From positions 1-64,000 of the forward strand of contig NZ_JACDIJ010000003.1 in NCBI RefSeq assembly GCF_050937815.1: DNA of 64,000 bases. The letters run 5' to 3'. A program made the translations under genes and the position numbers. Positions within the stretch are counted from its first letter, which is position 1, and each line of letters starts with the position of its first letter. The notes beneath the pieces are model-generated. The model saw nothing but the letters and a program-made list of their open reading frames with translations. It was not told the origin of the DNA and did not search any database. Positions 1 to 7,661 of this stretch are shown in pieces. This DNA comes from Treponema_C sp050937815. GTDB lineage: Bacteria; Spirochaetota; Spirochaetia; Treponematales; Treponemataceae.

Positions 1-135
1 GCGAAGCTTTTCCAACACGTTTTGCGCAAATTCGGCTTCTTCTCCGGAAGAAAAATCAGCCCTTTTCCCTTGAGCGCACGAAGCGCACAACAACAATACC
101 GCACAGAAAATTTGTATAAAGCGCCGTGTATGCAT
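1..135 (-). CDS. lipoprotein N-terminus (partial, runs off the window)
   Basis: Only the first 45 codons are visible. The ATG at 133-135 is preceded by a strong TAAGGAGG Shine-Dalgarno at about 143-150. The product starts with a basic n-region and a hydrophobic stretch ending LLLCASCAQ, which fits a loose spirochaetal lipobox with the second Cys as lipidated residue. It lies downstream of the WG-repeat lipoprotein gene on the same strand, so the two may be co-transcribed. The function cannot be assigned from 45 residues. Confidence 0.7.
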   Translation of the reverse strand, partial: MHTRRFIQIFCAVLLLCASCAQGKRADFSSGEEAEFAQNVLEKLR

Positions 136-223
136 GTAACAACCTCCTTACCGGCTTAATTCAGCATCCGTTTATACCGGGGCAAAAAAAGCCTTTTTAA
201 CCATTGCCTCCAATTCTTCCACA

Positions 224-1369
224 CTATTTGAAATTCTCACAATAATACATTTTCCCGTTTTTTCGGTCAATTAACACGTCTTTACCTTCACATATGCCTT
301 CAACAAAATAATAAGCAGGATTGGCATCTTCGAGTATAAAATCGGTAATAAAGGTACCGTCATTTTTCATAAGTGCATATTTATCATTTTTATTACAAAC
401 TATACTTACACCCTTATAAAACGGCGATATATATGCTGCTTCAATGCCGCTTTTTATTATCTTACCTTCCGTATTTATTAGACACCAGTTTTTTGATACA
501 TAACGTTGATGGTAAAATACAGCGTATAAACTTCCGTCTATGAGTAAAGCCGGTGCAATACCATCTTCAAAGTGATAATTATCGTAGTCCTTTGTGCCGG
601 GTAATACTTTTAGGGGTATTTTTAATTCACCGTAGGTATCAAAAAATCCCAAAGCCTTATCTTTTTGCCTCAAACCGAAAGAAAGGCCGCTGTAAAAAGA
701 AGTTAAACTGTCAAAAATATAATTTTCCCTTATTTCGCCGTCTTTAGTTAATATTCGAAAATCTCCTCTCCACTTTTCGGAAGATATATAGGTCGCTTCT
801 TCATTTTCATTAAAATAACCGCAAACGGAACGATATATATTCGGAAATGACGGTTCTCCTTTTATATTCACATAGGTTTTCCGAAACAGGTGCGGGCTGT
901 TAGGATCCGTAATAACCGCATTGATAAAATCAATCGTACTTGAGGTAAAAAGCTGTACATACCGTAAAAGTTTTTTTTCATCACTGTACAAATGGTATAC
1001 CATAGTCCCGCCTTTAGGTATTCTCAAATTTAAGATAGGATTACTGCAGGAACTTTGACTGGCATGGATATAATACAGATCATTCGGCAAAAACCCGAAA
1101 TCGTAAAATATATCGATTTGGCGACACTTACCGTGTGAATCTATAAGAAATTTCCCCCATGTATTCTTTTTTTCTTTTTGAACCAAAGCAAATTCTCCCG
1201 AAAGCTCTAGCAAGCGGCTAAATTCCGCAGGGTAAACCAATTTCATATGTTGATCTATAAAACCGACTTTTTCATTCAAGGTAAAGGGAATAAGCAAACG
1301 CCTTTCCGTTTGAGCACAAGCATTAAAAAAAACTAATGCAAAAAGTACAATAGATATAATTTTTCTCAT
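224..1369 (-). CDS. WG-repeat lipoprotein
   Basis: 381 aa. The N-terminus has a signal peptide ending FFNACAQ, a probable lipobox, so the protein should be exported and lipid-anchored. The body holds several degenerate WG-type repeats of the pattern G-[FL]-[IF]-[DN]-x-x-G-x-[IL]-x-x-P: for example VGFIDQHMKLVYP near residue 35, GFFDTYGELKIP near 245, CLINTEGKII near 300 and YALMKNDGTFI near 335. WG repeats are a structural module with no established enzymatic role. An AGGAGAC-like ribosome site precedes the ATG. It sits between another lipoprotein gene (downstream) and the LysM/hydrolase gene (upstream) on the same strand. The role is unknown. Confidence 0.75.
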   Translation of the reverse strand: MRKIISIVLFALVFFNACAQTERRLLIPFTLNEKVGFIDQHMKLVYPAEFSRLLELSGEFALVQKEKKNTWGKFLIDSHGKCRQIDIFYDFGFLPNDLYYIHASQSSCSNPILNLRIPKGGTMVYHLYSDEKKLLRYVQLFTSSTIDFINAVITDPNSPHLFRKTYVNIKGEPSFPNIYRSVCGYFNENEEATYISSEKWRGDFRILTKDGEIRENYIFDSLTSFYSGLSFGLRQKDKALGFFDTYGELKIPLKVLPGTKDYDNYHFEDGIAPALLIDGSLYAVFYHQRYVSKNWCLINTEGKIIKSGIEAAYISPFYKGVSIVCNKNDKYALMKNDGTFITDFILEDANPAYYFVEGICEGKDVLIDRKNGKMYYCENFK

Positions 1370-1386
1370 ACGGTAGTCTCCTTACT

Positions 1387-2718
1387 TTAGTTTATCCTAA
1401 TATAATAAAAATCTTTATAATTGTAGTCTGCTTGGAATGCTTGCAAATTCGAATATATTTGTGTTATAACTCCGCCTGTAGTCATTGTCCCGTCTGTTTG
1501 CTTCCATGTGTTATTTCCGCAATTGTCTCTGAATTCACTTTGGCCACCTTCTTGAAAAAGCAATCCCGCATGAGCATTGAATCCTTTTTCAGAATTATTC
1601 ATAAATACTATATAAACTCCATCCGTAAGATCAGCAGGATTTTGCCGCTCGGATTGTATGGCGATTCCTTTTTCTTTTGCATTTAAGATATGCTCTTCGA
1701 CATTCTTTTCTGTAGCAGCTCCTGCAAAATATTTTAAAGGATCGCGGCCGCTGTCTTTAACGACAGCTTCCACATAGTTATCACAACGGAATTCATTTTT
1801 TCCTACTATATAGCGCTTATGATTGTAATGTTCGGCATATTTTCTGATTTTACTGTTTGAAAGTTTTACCCCGACTTGATTGGAAATTGCGGCAACATCC
1901 ATTGCATAAACAGCACCGCCTACAATCCCTTGTCCTATGCTGTCCAGCTTCCGTTTTCCCCAATCCTTTAATCCCGTAAAAAGACCTTTTTTTTCTTCCG
2001 GCTCCGCCGCTGCGGGCATTTGAGGAACGGGATTTTGTGCACTTGCCGCCTGTTGTGTAATGCCCGATTCGTTTTGTGCGGGAGGAACGGATGCAACTCC
2101 GCCCGTACCCGGCAAAGACGGACCTTGTACAGGCGCCGAATTTTCGTTTCCCGACTGTCCTACAGTGTCAGCTGTTCCGGAAACGCTTCCTGCCTGTGTG
2201 CCGCCCGGCGAAAGACCGATGTTAGCGCCTCCCTGTTGAACAGGCGGCGTTCCTGCACCGCCTTCTGCTGCGGGCTTTTCAAAAAAAATAAGCTGTCCGA
2301 CTTCTATACGATCGATATCGCTTATGCCGTTGTATTCGGCAAGTTCATATATTTTTTGTACTCGTTCTTCCGCGCTTGCGTCGGGATACCGGCGGCGAAC
2401 AATATCGCTCAATGTATCTTTTTCTTGTACCGTATAAGACGAACCGGTAATAACAGACGAACCGCCCGTACTGCCGGAACCGTGCGAATCGCCGCTGTCC
2501 GACGAGCTTTCATCCGACGACGAACTTGAACCGCCCGGAGAATGGCCGCCGTTGGCTATAGTATCCGAAACATTATCCGTTCTCGGATCGTCTATAACGT
2601 GACGTCCCCCGTTTACCGCAAGCAATTCTTCAAAGCTTAATGCACGGATTCCCCAATCCTTGAGTTCTTCGTTCGACGGCACGGCCTGTGCCGTGTGAAT
2701 CTGTTTTTTTCTTGACAT
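1387..2718 (-). CDS. double-glycine-leader LysM / cysteine hydrolase-like protein
   Basis: 443 aa from the ATG at 2716-2718, chosen because GGGAGGACA lies directly upstream; the frame stays open further upstream but without support. Residues 28-38 read LSFEELLAVNGG, the hallmark of a bacteriocin-type leader cleaved after GG by C39-peptidase ABC exporters. A Ser/Gly-rich linker (50-93), a LysM domain (about 95-147) and a second Gly/Pro/Ser-rich linker follow. The C-terminal domain (about 300-443) has CDNYVEAVV with Cys312 and NAHAGLLF with His383, an arrangement resembling CHAP/NlpC-type papain-like amidases or peptidases. No Sec signal peptide is seen. Inference: a secreted cell-wall-binding hydrolase exported by a C39 transporter such as the one at 15019-17283. 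The catalytic assignment is tentative. Confidence 0.72.
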   Translation of the reverse strand: MSRKKQIHTAQAVPSNEELKDWGIRALSFEELLAVNGGRHVIDDPRTDNVSDTIANGGHSPGGSSSSSDESSSDSGDSHGSGSTGGSSVITGSSYTVQEKDTLSDIVRRRYPDASAEERVQKIYELAEYNGISDIDRIEVGQLIFFEKPAAEGGAGTPPVQQGGANIGLSPGGTQAGSVSGTADTVGQSGNENSAPVQGPSLPGTGGVASVPPAQNESGITQQAASAQNPVPQMPAAAEPEEKKGLFTGLKDWGKRKLDSIGQGIVGGAVYAMDVAAISNQVGVKLSNSKIRKYAEHYNHKRYIVGKNEFRCDNYVEAVVKDSGRDPLKYFAGAATEKNVEEHILNAKEKGIAIQSERQNPADLTDGVYIVFMNNSEKGFNAHAGLLFQEGGQSEFRDNCGNNTWKQTDGTMTTGGVITQIYSNLQAFQADYNYKDFYYIRIN

Positions 2719-3024
2719 ACTGTCCTCCCGTGAGAGCGGGAAAAATTGCCGATTGACGGTGGATTTAATCGGCGTTCCCGTAATACTCTCTACAGGTATT
2801 ATTCGTTTTGTTTTTAAAAAAAACAGACTTTTTAAGAAAAAAAATGCATTTTTTTTCTTAAAAATGGTGTACCGTATTATCATAAGCCCTGAATTCGGTT
2901 TTTGTAAAGAGGAAAAATCGAATTTTACACCTATTTTAAAGTTATTTTTTTATAACTGCTTTCCGCACCTGTTTACGGCTTTCGGTCGAGTATTTTTTTA
3001 CCCTTGGCAATACGGTAAAAGCCG
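2719..3024. other. intergenic region with AT palindromes, no gene
   Basis: About 300 bp between the LysM protein and the serine tRNAs. It holds a short inverted repeat GCCGATT/AATCGGC (about 2747-2772) and a CCCG/CGGG hairpin that could partly cover the Shine-Dalgarno of the LysM gene. It also holds a 36-bp A/T-rich palindrome (2829-2864). I see no credible coding sequence in it. Confidence 0.5.
2829..2864. repeat. perfect 36-bp A/T-rich palindrome
   Basis: The left arm is TTTTT-AAG-A8-TG and the right arm is its exact reverse complement, centred on TGCA. It could form a long hairpin on either strand with T-runs on both sides. Its position between divergent units (LysM gene on minus, tRNAs on plus) argues against a simple terminator. 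The role is unknown. Confidence 0.75.
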
Positions 3025-3052
3025 TTGACACACACTGCCGTTTTGGTATAAA
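3025..3052 (+). promoter_or_regulatory. sigma-70-type promoter of the tRNA cluster
   Basis: TTGACA at 3025-3030 and TATAAA at 3047-3052, spaced 16 bp. It ends 15 bp before the first tRNA-Ser and should drive the cluster or its first member. Confidence 0.75.
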
Positions 3053-3067
3053 ATGGTCGCACTGTAT

Positions 3068-3152
3068 GGAGCGGTGTCCGAGTGGTTTAAGGAGGCGGTC
3101 TTGAAAACCGTTGTGCCGCAAGGTACCGGGGGTTCGAATCCCCCCTGCTCCG
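3068..3152 (+). tRNA. tRNA-Ser(TGA)
   Basis: Acceptor arms GGAGCGG / CTGCTCC pair, the anticodon loop reads CTTGAAA (anticodon TGA, codon UCA), and there is a long variable arm and a GGTTCGAATCC T-arm. The 85-nt length fits a class II serine tRNA. The CCA tail is not encoded, so it must be added after transcription. Confidence 0.96.
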
Positions 3153-3169
3153 CTCTTGCAGATGTGTTT

Positions 3170-3257
3170 GGAGCGGTGACCGAGAGGCCGAAGGTGGCTC
3201 CCTGCTAAGGAGTTATACCCCTAAAGGGTATCGGGGGTTCGAATCCCCCCTGCTCCG
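3170..3257 (+). tRNA. tRNA-Ser(GCT)
   Basis: Class II tRNA of 88 nt. Acceptor GGAGCGG pairs with CTGCTCC, the anticodon stem-loop CTCCCTGCTAAGGAG gives anticodon GCT (AGC/AGU codons), and there is a long variable arm. It starts 18 nt after the first serine tRNA. CCA is not encoded. Confidence 0.96.
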
Positions 3258-3264
3258 TATCCGG

Positions 3265-3284
3265 ACAAAACCGTACGGTTTTTT
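3265..3284 (+). terminator. short terminator-like palindrome
   Basis: AAAACCGTACGGTTTT followed by further T residues, between tRNA-Ser(GCT) and tRNA-Arg. The stem is short, so it may attenuate rather than stop transcription of the cluster. Confidence 0.4.
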
Positions 3285-3301
3285 TCGGCGGATTATTAAA
3301 T

Positions 3302-3375
3302 GAGACTATAGCTCAGCTGGATAGAGCGTCAGATTGCGGATCTGAAGGCCGGAGGTTCGAACCCTCTTAGTCTCG
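3302..3375 (+). tRNA. tRNA-Arg(GCG)
   Basis: 74 nt. GAGACTA pairs with TAGTCTC, the D-arm is AGCTCAGCTGGATAGAGC with the A20 typical of arginine tRNAs, and the anticodon loop TTGCGGA gives anticodon GCG (CGC/CGU codons). Bacteria commonly use A34 (read as inosine) here, so G34 is notable. CCA is not encoded. Confidence 0.92.
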
Positions 3376-3392
3376 TAACAAAACGTACCTAT

Positions 3393-3479
<87 letters not shown>

Positions 3480-3507
3480 CTTTTGTAAACGGAGTAATGG
3501 AAAATGC

Positions 3508-3548
3508 GGGTTGTCAAAAAAGCGGTCGGCTTTTGCGGCAACCCTTTT
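3508..3548 (+). terminator. intrinsic terminator between tRNA-Ser genes
   Basis: Outer stem GGGTTG / CAACCC with inner AAAAGC / GCTTTT, followed by TTTT. It lies between tRNA-Ser(CGA) and tRNA-Ser(GGA) and probably ends the first transcription unit. Confidence 0.6.
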
Positions 3549-3567
3549 ATGTGTACGGATTTGTTTT

Positions 3568-3652
3568 GGAGAGATGTCCGAGCGGTCGATGGTGCAGTCT
3601 TGGAAAGGCTGTGTACTGAAAGGTACCGGGGGTTCGAATCCCCCTCTCTCCG
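3568..3652 (+). tRNA. tRNA-Ser(GGA)
   Basis: 85 nt, class II. Acceptor GGAGAGA / TCTCTCC, anticodon loop CTTGGAAA with GGA (UCC/UCU codons), long variable arm. With TGA, GCT and CGA it completes the usual bacterial serine set in one cluster. CCA is not encoded. Confidence 0.95.
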
Positions 3653-3682
3653 TTCTTTTATAAAAGCCTGAAGGCTCTTTCA

Positions 3683-3785
3683 GTGAGTCCGGGTCCTATG
3701 CAAGAAATGTTTTCTAACCCCGTCAGATCCGGAAGGAAGCAGCGGTAAGAAACCCCTTTCTGTGCCGTAGCAAACCCGGACTCTT
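3683..3785 (+). ncRNA. ffs: signal recognition particle RNA (4.5S type)
   Basis: The conserved domain IV sequence GTCAGATCCGGAAGGAAGC with its GGAA tetraloop lies at 3722-3740, followed by the expected AGCGGTAAG. The flanks GAGTCCGGGT (3685-3694) and ACCCGGACTC (3774-3783) close a single long hairpin of about 100 nt, the short bacterial SRP RNA form. It binds Ffh for co-translational membrane targeting. It directly follows the serine tRNA cluster. Confidence 0.93.
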
Positions 3786-3786
3786 T

Positions 3787-3800
3787 GGAAGAGCTTTTTG
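3787..3800 (+). terminator. terminator of the SRP RNA
   Basis: GGAAGAGC (3787-3794) can pair with GCTCTTTC at 3674-3681, extending the SRP RNA helix, and is followed by a run of five T. Transcription probably ends here. Confidence 0.6.
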
Positions 3801-3881
3801 TTTATTACACTTTGCCGCTATAAACGCAAACGGTTTTAATCGTCGGCCGGTTTTAGTTTTCAGCCGCCTAAAAATGCCGTT

Positions 3882-4763
3882 TTAACCCTTGCGCGATTCG
3901 TAAATAACCGAGCCGCCGATAAAATATTTGGACAAGGTAAAAAAGATAACAAACATCGGAATACTTGCAATAACGGCGGCAGCCATCATTGCCCCCTCAT
4001 CGGTACTGCGCTCCGCTGTAAACGATGTAATGTACTGCGGTATGGTTTTCATTTTGTCCGTCTGTGAAATCAACAAGGGCCACAAAAGATTATCCCACTG
4101 CGTTCTAAACGAAAGAATACCGAGCGTTGCAATAACCGGAGCGCAGTTCGGAAGCACAATGTGGGTATAAATCGCAACTTCACTCATACCGTCCACACGC
4201 GCAGCATCCAAAAACTCGTTCGGAAAGGTAATCAAATACTGCCTCATCATAAAAATTCCGAACGCACTGACCATAAAGGGTAAAATCAAACCGATATAGG
4301 TATTTTGAATACGCAGCTTTGTCGCAATCATATAAAGCGGAATCATAATCGCTTCAAAAGGAATCATCATCGTCGCCATAATCATCATAAAGATAAGCGT
4401 ACGGCCTTTAAAACGGAATTTTGCCAAACCGTAACCGGTAATCGAGGCCAGCAAAACCGTCGTAAGCGCAACGGAAGCCGCTACGATAAACGAGTTTATA
4501 ATATTGCGCACATAAATATAGTTGTTATCGTTTCCCCGTATTGCGGTTATAAAATTCTCATAATGGAAAGAATCGGGAATCCACTTATAGGGCATTTGCA
4601 GAATTTCTTTTCCCGTCATAAGCGATGCGGTAAGCATAAAAACCAAAGGCATAACGGTAAAACAAAACAAAAGCAGCAATAAAATTACCTTTATCAGCGT
4701 ACTTGCATCCACCAACGTTTTTTTCGATGTATTCACCCTATTCTCCTCAATAGCTGGTTTCAT
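3882..4763 (-). CDS. carbohydrate ABC transporter permease, MalG/CUT1 type
   Basis: 293 aa with about six membrane segments, the first at about residues 20-40. The EAA loop that docks the ATPase is visible near residue 187 as EFLDAARVDGMSEVAIYTHIVLP. It forms the inner-membrane channel with the upstream MalF-type permease, whose 3' end it overlaps by 17 nt, and takes substrate from the binding protein at 5833-7131. No ATPase gene is adjacent, so the pair probably shares an MsmK-type ATPase encoded elsewhere. The substrate (a sugar or glycerol phosphate) cannot be told from sequence. Confidence 0.92.
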   Translation of the reverse strand: MKPAIEENRVNTSKKTLVDASTLIKVILLLLLFCFTVMPLVFMLTASLMTGKEILQMPYKWIPDSFHYENFITAIRGNDNNYIYVRNIINSFIVAASVALTTVLLASITGYGLAKFRFKGRTLIFMMIMATMMIPFEAIMIPLYMIATKLRIQNTYIGLILPFMVSAFGIFMMRQYLITFPNEFLDAARVDGMSEVAIYTHIVLPNCAPVIATLGILSFRTQWDNLLWPLLISQTDKMKTIPQYITSFTAERSTDEGAMMAAAVIASIPMFVIFFTLSKYFIGGSVIYESRKG

Positions 4764-5682
4764 CCGCTTTTGAACCGCGGAATTGCAGCCATGTTAAAAA
4801 AAGCATAATTAAAAACAACACAATACTCATGGCGCTTGCCCGTCCTATGCGCTGTAATTTAATACCCGTTTGATAAATATTCAGCGTTACGACATTGATG
4901 GGCGCTAAAGATGCCCCGTTTTGGGTAAACAAATACTGTGTGCTGAATGTTTTTAAACATTGGAGCATGGACATAATCGAAACCAATACAACCGTCGGCT
5001 TCAACAGGGGCAGGGTAATGCGCCAAAATATTTGAAAGCGGTTTGCGCCGTCGATAAGGGCGGCTTCATATACGACAGGGGGAATACTTAAAAGTCCGGT
5101 AATAAACAAAATAATAAAATAGCCTATATACTTCCAAAAATACACAATCATTGTTGAGATTTGCGTCATCGTACTGTCCATAAGCCACTTATAATCGACG
5201 CCCGGAGTTCTCAACAGCGTATTAAGCCAATAATTTCCCAAACCGCGCGGATCGAATATTAAAAGCCAAATAGCCGCCGCAACTACCGAGGATAAAACGG
5301 CAGGCGTATAAAACGCAATTTGAAAAATCTTTTTATAAACGGCTTTACGCAGCGATGTTACCAAAACCGCAAAAAGCAAACTGCATACCAAAAGCGGAAT
5401 AAATGTTCCGAGGGTAAATACAAAGGTTGCCCGAAGCGAATTTAAAAACGACATAGGATTGCCGTAACGGCTTACATCGAAAATATATGTATAATTTTGA
5501 AAACCGACGAATTTCGGCGGCGCATTGCTGAGCACACGTTTGTCGAAAAAACTTTCGATTAAAGCATTTATAATAGGATAAAAACTGAACACCGAAAAAA
5601 ATAAAACCGCCGGCGTAACGAATATAAGTCCCCAGCGCGATTGTTTTTTTTCAATACCCGCGCTTTTTTTACGCTTTTCCAT
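4747..5682 (-). CDS. carbohydrate ABC transporter permease, MalF/CUT1 type
   Basis: 311 aa. It has a short basic cytoplasmic N-terminus (KKSAGIEKKQSRWG), a first membrane segment at about 18-38 and five more. The EAA motif PPVVYEAALIDGANRFQIFWRITLP is near residue 200. It is the first permease of the sugar importer and is translationally coupled to the MalG-type gene through a 17-nt overlap. It lies 150 bp downstream of the solute-binding protein gene, separated by a 10-bp hairpin that may adjust relative expression. Confidence 0.92.
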   Translation of the reverse strand: MEKRKKSAGIEKKQSRWGLIFVTPAVLFFSVFSFYPIINALIESFFDKRVLSNAPPKFVGFQNYTYIFDVSRYGNPMSFLNSLRATFVFTLGTFIPLLVCSLLFAVLVTSLRKAVYKKIFQIAFYTPAVLSSVVAAAIWLLIFDPRGLGNYWLNTLLRTPGVDYKWLMDSTMTQISTMIVYFWKYIGYFIILFITGLLSIPPVVYEAALIDGANRFQIFWRITLPLLKPTVVLVSIMSMLQCLKTFSTQYLFTQNGASLAPINVVTLNIYQTGIKLQRIGRASAMSIVLFLIMLFLTWLQFRGSKADETSY

Positions 5683-5709
5683 AAATGATACCGATTCCTT
5701 CTAAGAAAA

Positions 5710-5755
5710 AATTCGGCGCATTTCGAGCGCGCTCCGCCCCCTAAAGCGCCGAATT
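5710..5755 (-). promoter_or_regulatory. intercistronic hairpin between binding protein and permease genes
   Basis: Perfect 10-bp stem AATTCGGCGC (5710-5719) / GCGCCGAATT (5746-5755) with a GC-rich loop. Hairpins here commonly stabilise the upstream binding-protein mRNA or partly stop transcription into the permeases. No clear U-run follows, so stabilisation or attenuation is preferred to full termination. Confidence 0.5.
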
Positions 5756-5832
5756 AAATCATACAAAGGGGGCCGGTTTTATTTCAAAACGGCTTTGAAT
5801 CCTCTGCCGGCTCCCTACTTGCTCAAACCTTT

Positions 5833-7131
5833 TCAGTTGTTTTCTTCGTCAAGAATTTCCTGTGCCGTTGTTTTTAAAGTCGCCAATGCTTTTTCGGGGC
5901 TTACACCCGAAAGCATAACGGATTCAACGGCCGAGCGGATTGCCGTTTGCAATTCGGCACTGTTTGCTCCGTAATATACCATATGAGCCTTATTCATATC
6001 GTTGATAAACACATCGGAATACGGCATATCTTTTAAAGTTTTGGATTCCAACAAAGCTTTTGTAGGCTGAATGATGTTTCCGCCTTCGCGAAGATAATCT
6101 TCACCGTGTTTAAGCAAAAATCCGATAAGTTTCCATGCGGCTTCCTGCTTTTCTTTGGAAATATCGTTGTTTACCATTAAAAAATGTCCATAGTAACAGG
6201 CTGCTACATCTTTTACCGCTGCTTCAAATTTGGGGAAGGGAACGACCATCCATTCGTTGCTTTCAAAAAATTCCGGATTGTCTTTTCTGATACGGCCCTG
6301 CTGATATAAACCCGTCGTCGCCATAGCGACATCGTTATTGTCTTTATTAAAGAGGTTGCGGGCGTTTTTATAAGTCGGAGAACCCAGATTTTTTCCCGCA
6401 GGCCCCCACTGCTGCATAAAGGTTAAAAACTGTATCCATGCTTCATCGCCGATAATGGCGGTTTTGCCGTCGTCGCTGATAAGTTTTCCGCCCAGCTGTT
6501 CGACCATCGGAACAAAAGCAACCAGATAATACGGATAGCGGAAGTCAAAACCGCGGCGCACCAAAATATCGCCTTCGCGGATAACCAGTTTTTCGGACAC
6601 GCGCACCATATCTTCCCATGTTTTAGGATAATCTTTTTCCGGATCCAACCCGGCACTGCGGAATATTTTTTTATTTATATAAATACACCAGTTGGTGATT
6701 TCAAGCGGAAGTCCGTATACCTTTCCGTCTTTTGTAACCGCATTTAAGATTTCGGGCAAATAACTGTTGTAAATACTTTGTTCGTCCTTATAGCCTGCCG
6801 CCTTTGCATTAACCGGGGCAACACGGCCGTTTGCAATATATGAATATTCGTCTTCGATTGACAAATTAAAAATATCCGGCCCCTGATTTGCGGCAAACGC
6901 CGTTTGCACCAATTCAATCAGTTTGGCAGCTCCCTGTGTTGTGCGTACGACTTTAATGTTCGGATTTTCTTTTTCGAACTCGGCAATCAGCTTTGTTTCG
7001 AGTTCCGTGCGCGCAGGATCTTCATGCGTCCAATAATTGAGCGTAATAGGTCCTTTTTCTTTCGGCTGCGTACATCCGATAAAAAAAGCCGCAATGCATA
7101 CGGATACTGCAATAAAAACAAACTTTTTCAT
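5833..7131 (-). CDS. sugar ABC transporter solute-binding lipoprotein, family 1
   Basis: 432 aa. The signal peptide ends AAFFIGCTQ with a good lipobox (Cys20), so the protein is anchored outside the inner membrane. The mature part has the family 1 pattern: NYWTHEDPARTELETKLIAEFEKENPNIKV at the N-terminus, a GPDIFNL segment near 85-91, a GLPLEITNWCIYINKKIF hinge region near 140 and a C-terminal helical lobe. GGAGGTTTAT precedes the ATG. It should deliver a sugar or oligosaccharide to the two permeases downstream. The ligand is unknown. Confidence 0.92.
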   Translation of the reverse strand: MKKFVFIAVSVCIAAFFIGCTQPKEKGPITLNYWTHEDPARTELETKLIAEFEKENPNIKVVRTTQGAAKLIELVQTAFAANQGPDIFNLSIEDEYSYIANGRVAPVNAKAAGYKDEQSIYNSYLPEILNAVTKDGKVYGLPLEITNWCIYINKKIFRSAGLDPEKDYPKTWEDMVRVSEKLVIREGDILVRRGFDFRYPYYLVAFVPMVEQLGGKLISDDGKTAIIGDEAWIQFLTFMQQWGPAGKNLGSPTYKNARNLFNKDNNDVAMATTGLYQQGRIRKDNPEFFESNEWMVVPFPKFEAAVKDVAACYYGHFLMVNNDISKEKQEAAWKLIGFLLKHGEDYLREGGNIIQPTKALLESKTLKDMPYSDVFINDMNKAHMVYYGANSAELQTAIRSAVESVMLSGVSPEKALATLKTTAQEILDEENN

Positions 7132-7173
7132 ATAAACCTCCTGCGAAAAAAATCGCTCTTCTTCATAGTATAT

Positions 7174-7202
7174 ATTGTCGCACAGTATAGGGCTGCGGTC
7201 AA
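7174..7202 (-). promoter_or_regulatory. promoter of the sugar ABC operon
   Basis: On the minus strand TTGACC (7197-7202) and GACAAT (7174-7179) are spaced 17 bp, upstream of the binding-protein gene. The match is good. Confidence 0.6.
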
Positions 7203-7277
7203 CAATAATTTACGGTTATTTGCATATTTATACGATTTATAGAGTATTTGCGTGCGGTATCGGCAAGCAAATACCCA

Positions 7278-7306
7278 TTGACCGCCGTCCCGCTTGCAAG
7301 TAGAAT
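7278..7306 (+). promoter_or_regulatory. promoter of the ACT-domain gene (leaderless)
   Basis: TTGACC (7278-7283), 17-bp spacer, TAGAAT (7301-7306). The start codon at 7313 is 6 nt after the -10, so transcription should begin at or next to the ATG. Confidence 0.65.
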
Positions 7307-7312
7307 GGAAGA

Positions 7313-7591
7313 ATGGATCCGACAAATATTATTATCACCGTTTCGGGAACCGACCAAACGGGCATTATCGCAAAAGTCAGTTCGGCGCTTTTTTCATACA
7401 ATATAAATATTGCCGACATAAGCCAAACGGTTTTATCCGGTAATTTTATTATGATGATGGTAGCGGATGTGTCTTCTTCTTCCATTCAAATAGCCGAGTT
7501 ACGCGAAAAAATGAACATATTGGGCGAAGATTTGGGCGTTGACATACATATTATGCATGAACGGGTTTTCAACGCAATGCACCGCATTTAA
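7313..7591 (+). CDS. ACT domain protein, UPF0237 family
   Basis: 92 aa, a single ACT domain. It begins NIIITVSGTDQTGIIAKVSSAL, the classic ACT opening with the D-x-x-G-I-x-x-V ligand-loop pattern, and continues with NINIADISQTV. It is predicted to be a small regulatory amino-acid-binding protein. The gene directly precedes the UPF0210 gene, its usual partner in many anaerobes, and the two are probably one operon with a 70-bp gap. There is no Shine-Dalgarno at normal spacing and the -10 is 6 nt upstream, so the mRNA is likely leaderless. Confidence 0.9.
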   Translation: MDPTNIIITVSGTDQTGIIAKVSSALFSYNINIADISQTVLSGNFIMMMVADVSSSSIQIAELREKMNILGEDLGVDIHIMHERVFNAMHRI

Positions 7592-7661
7592 AATCCGTAT
7601 AAAAACGCTTTTTTGCAGCCTGCATTTTTTACTTTAAAAACCGTGTACGACCGGAGGAACT

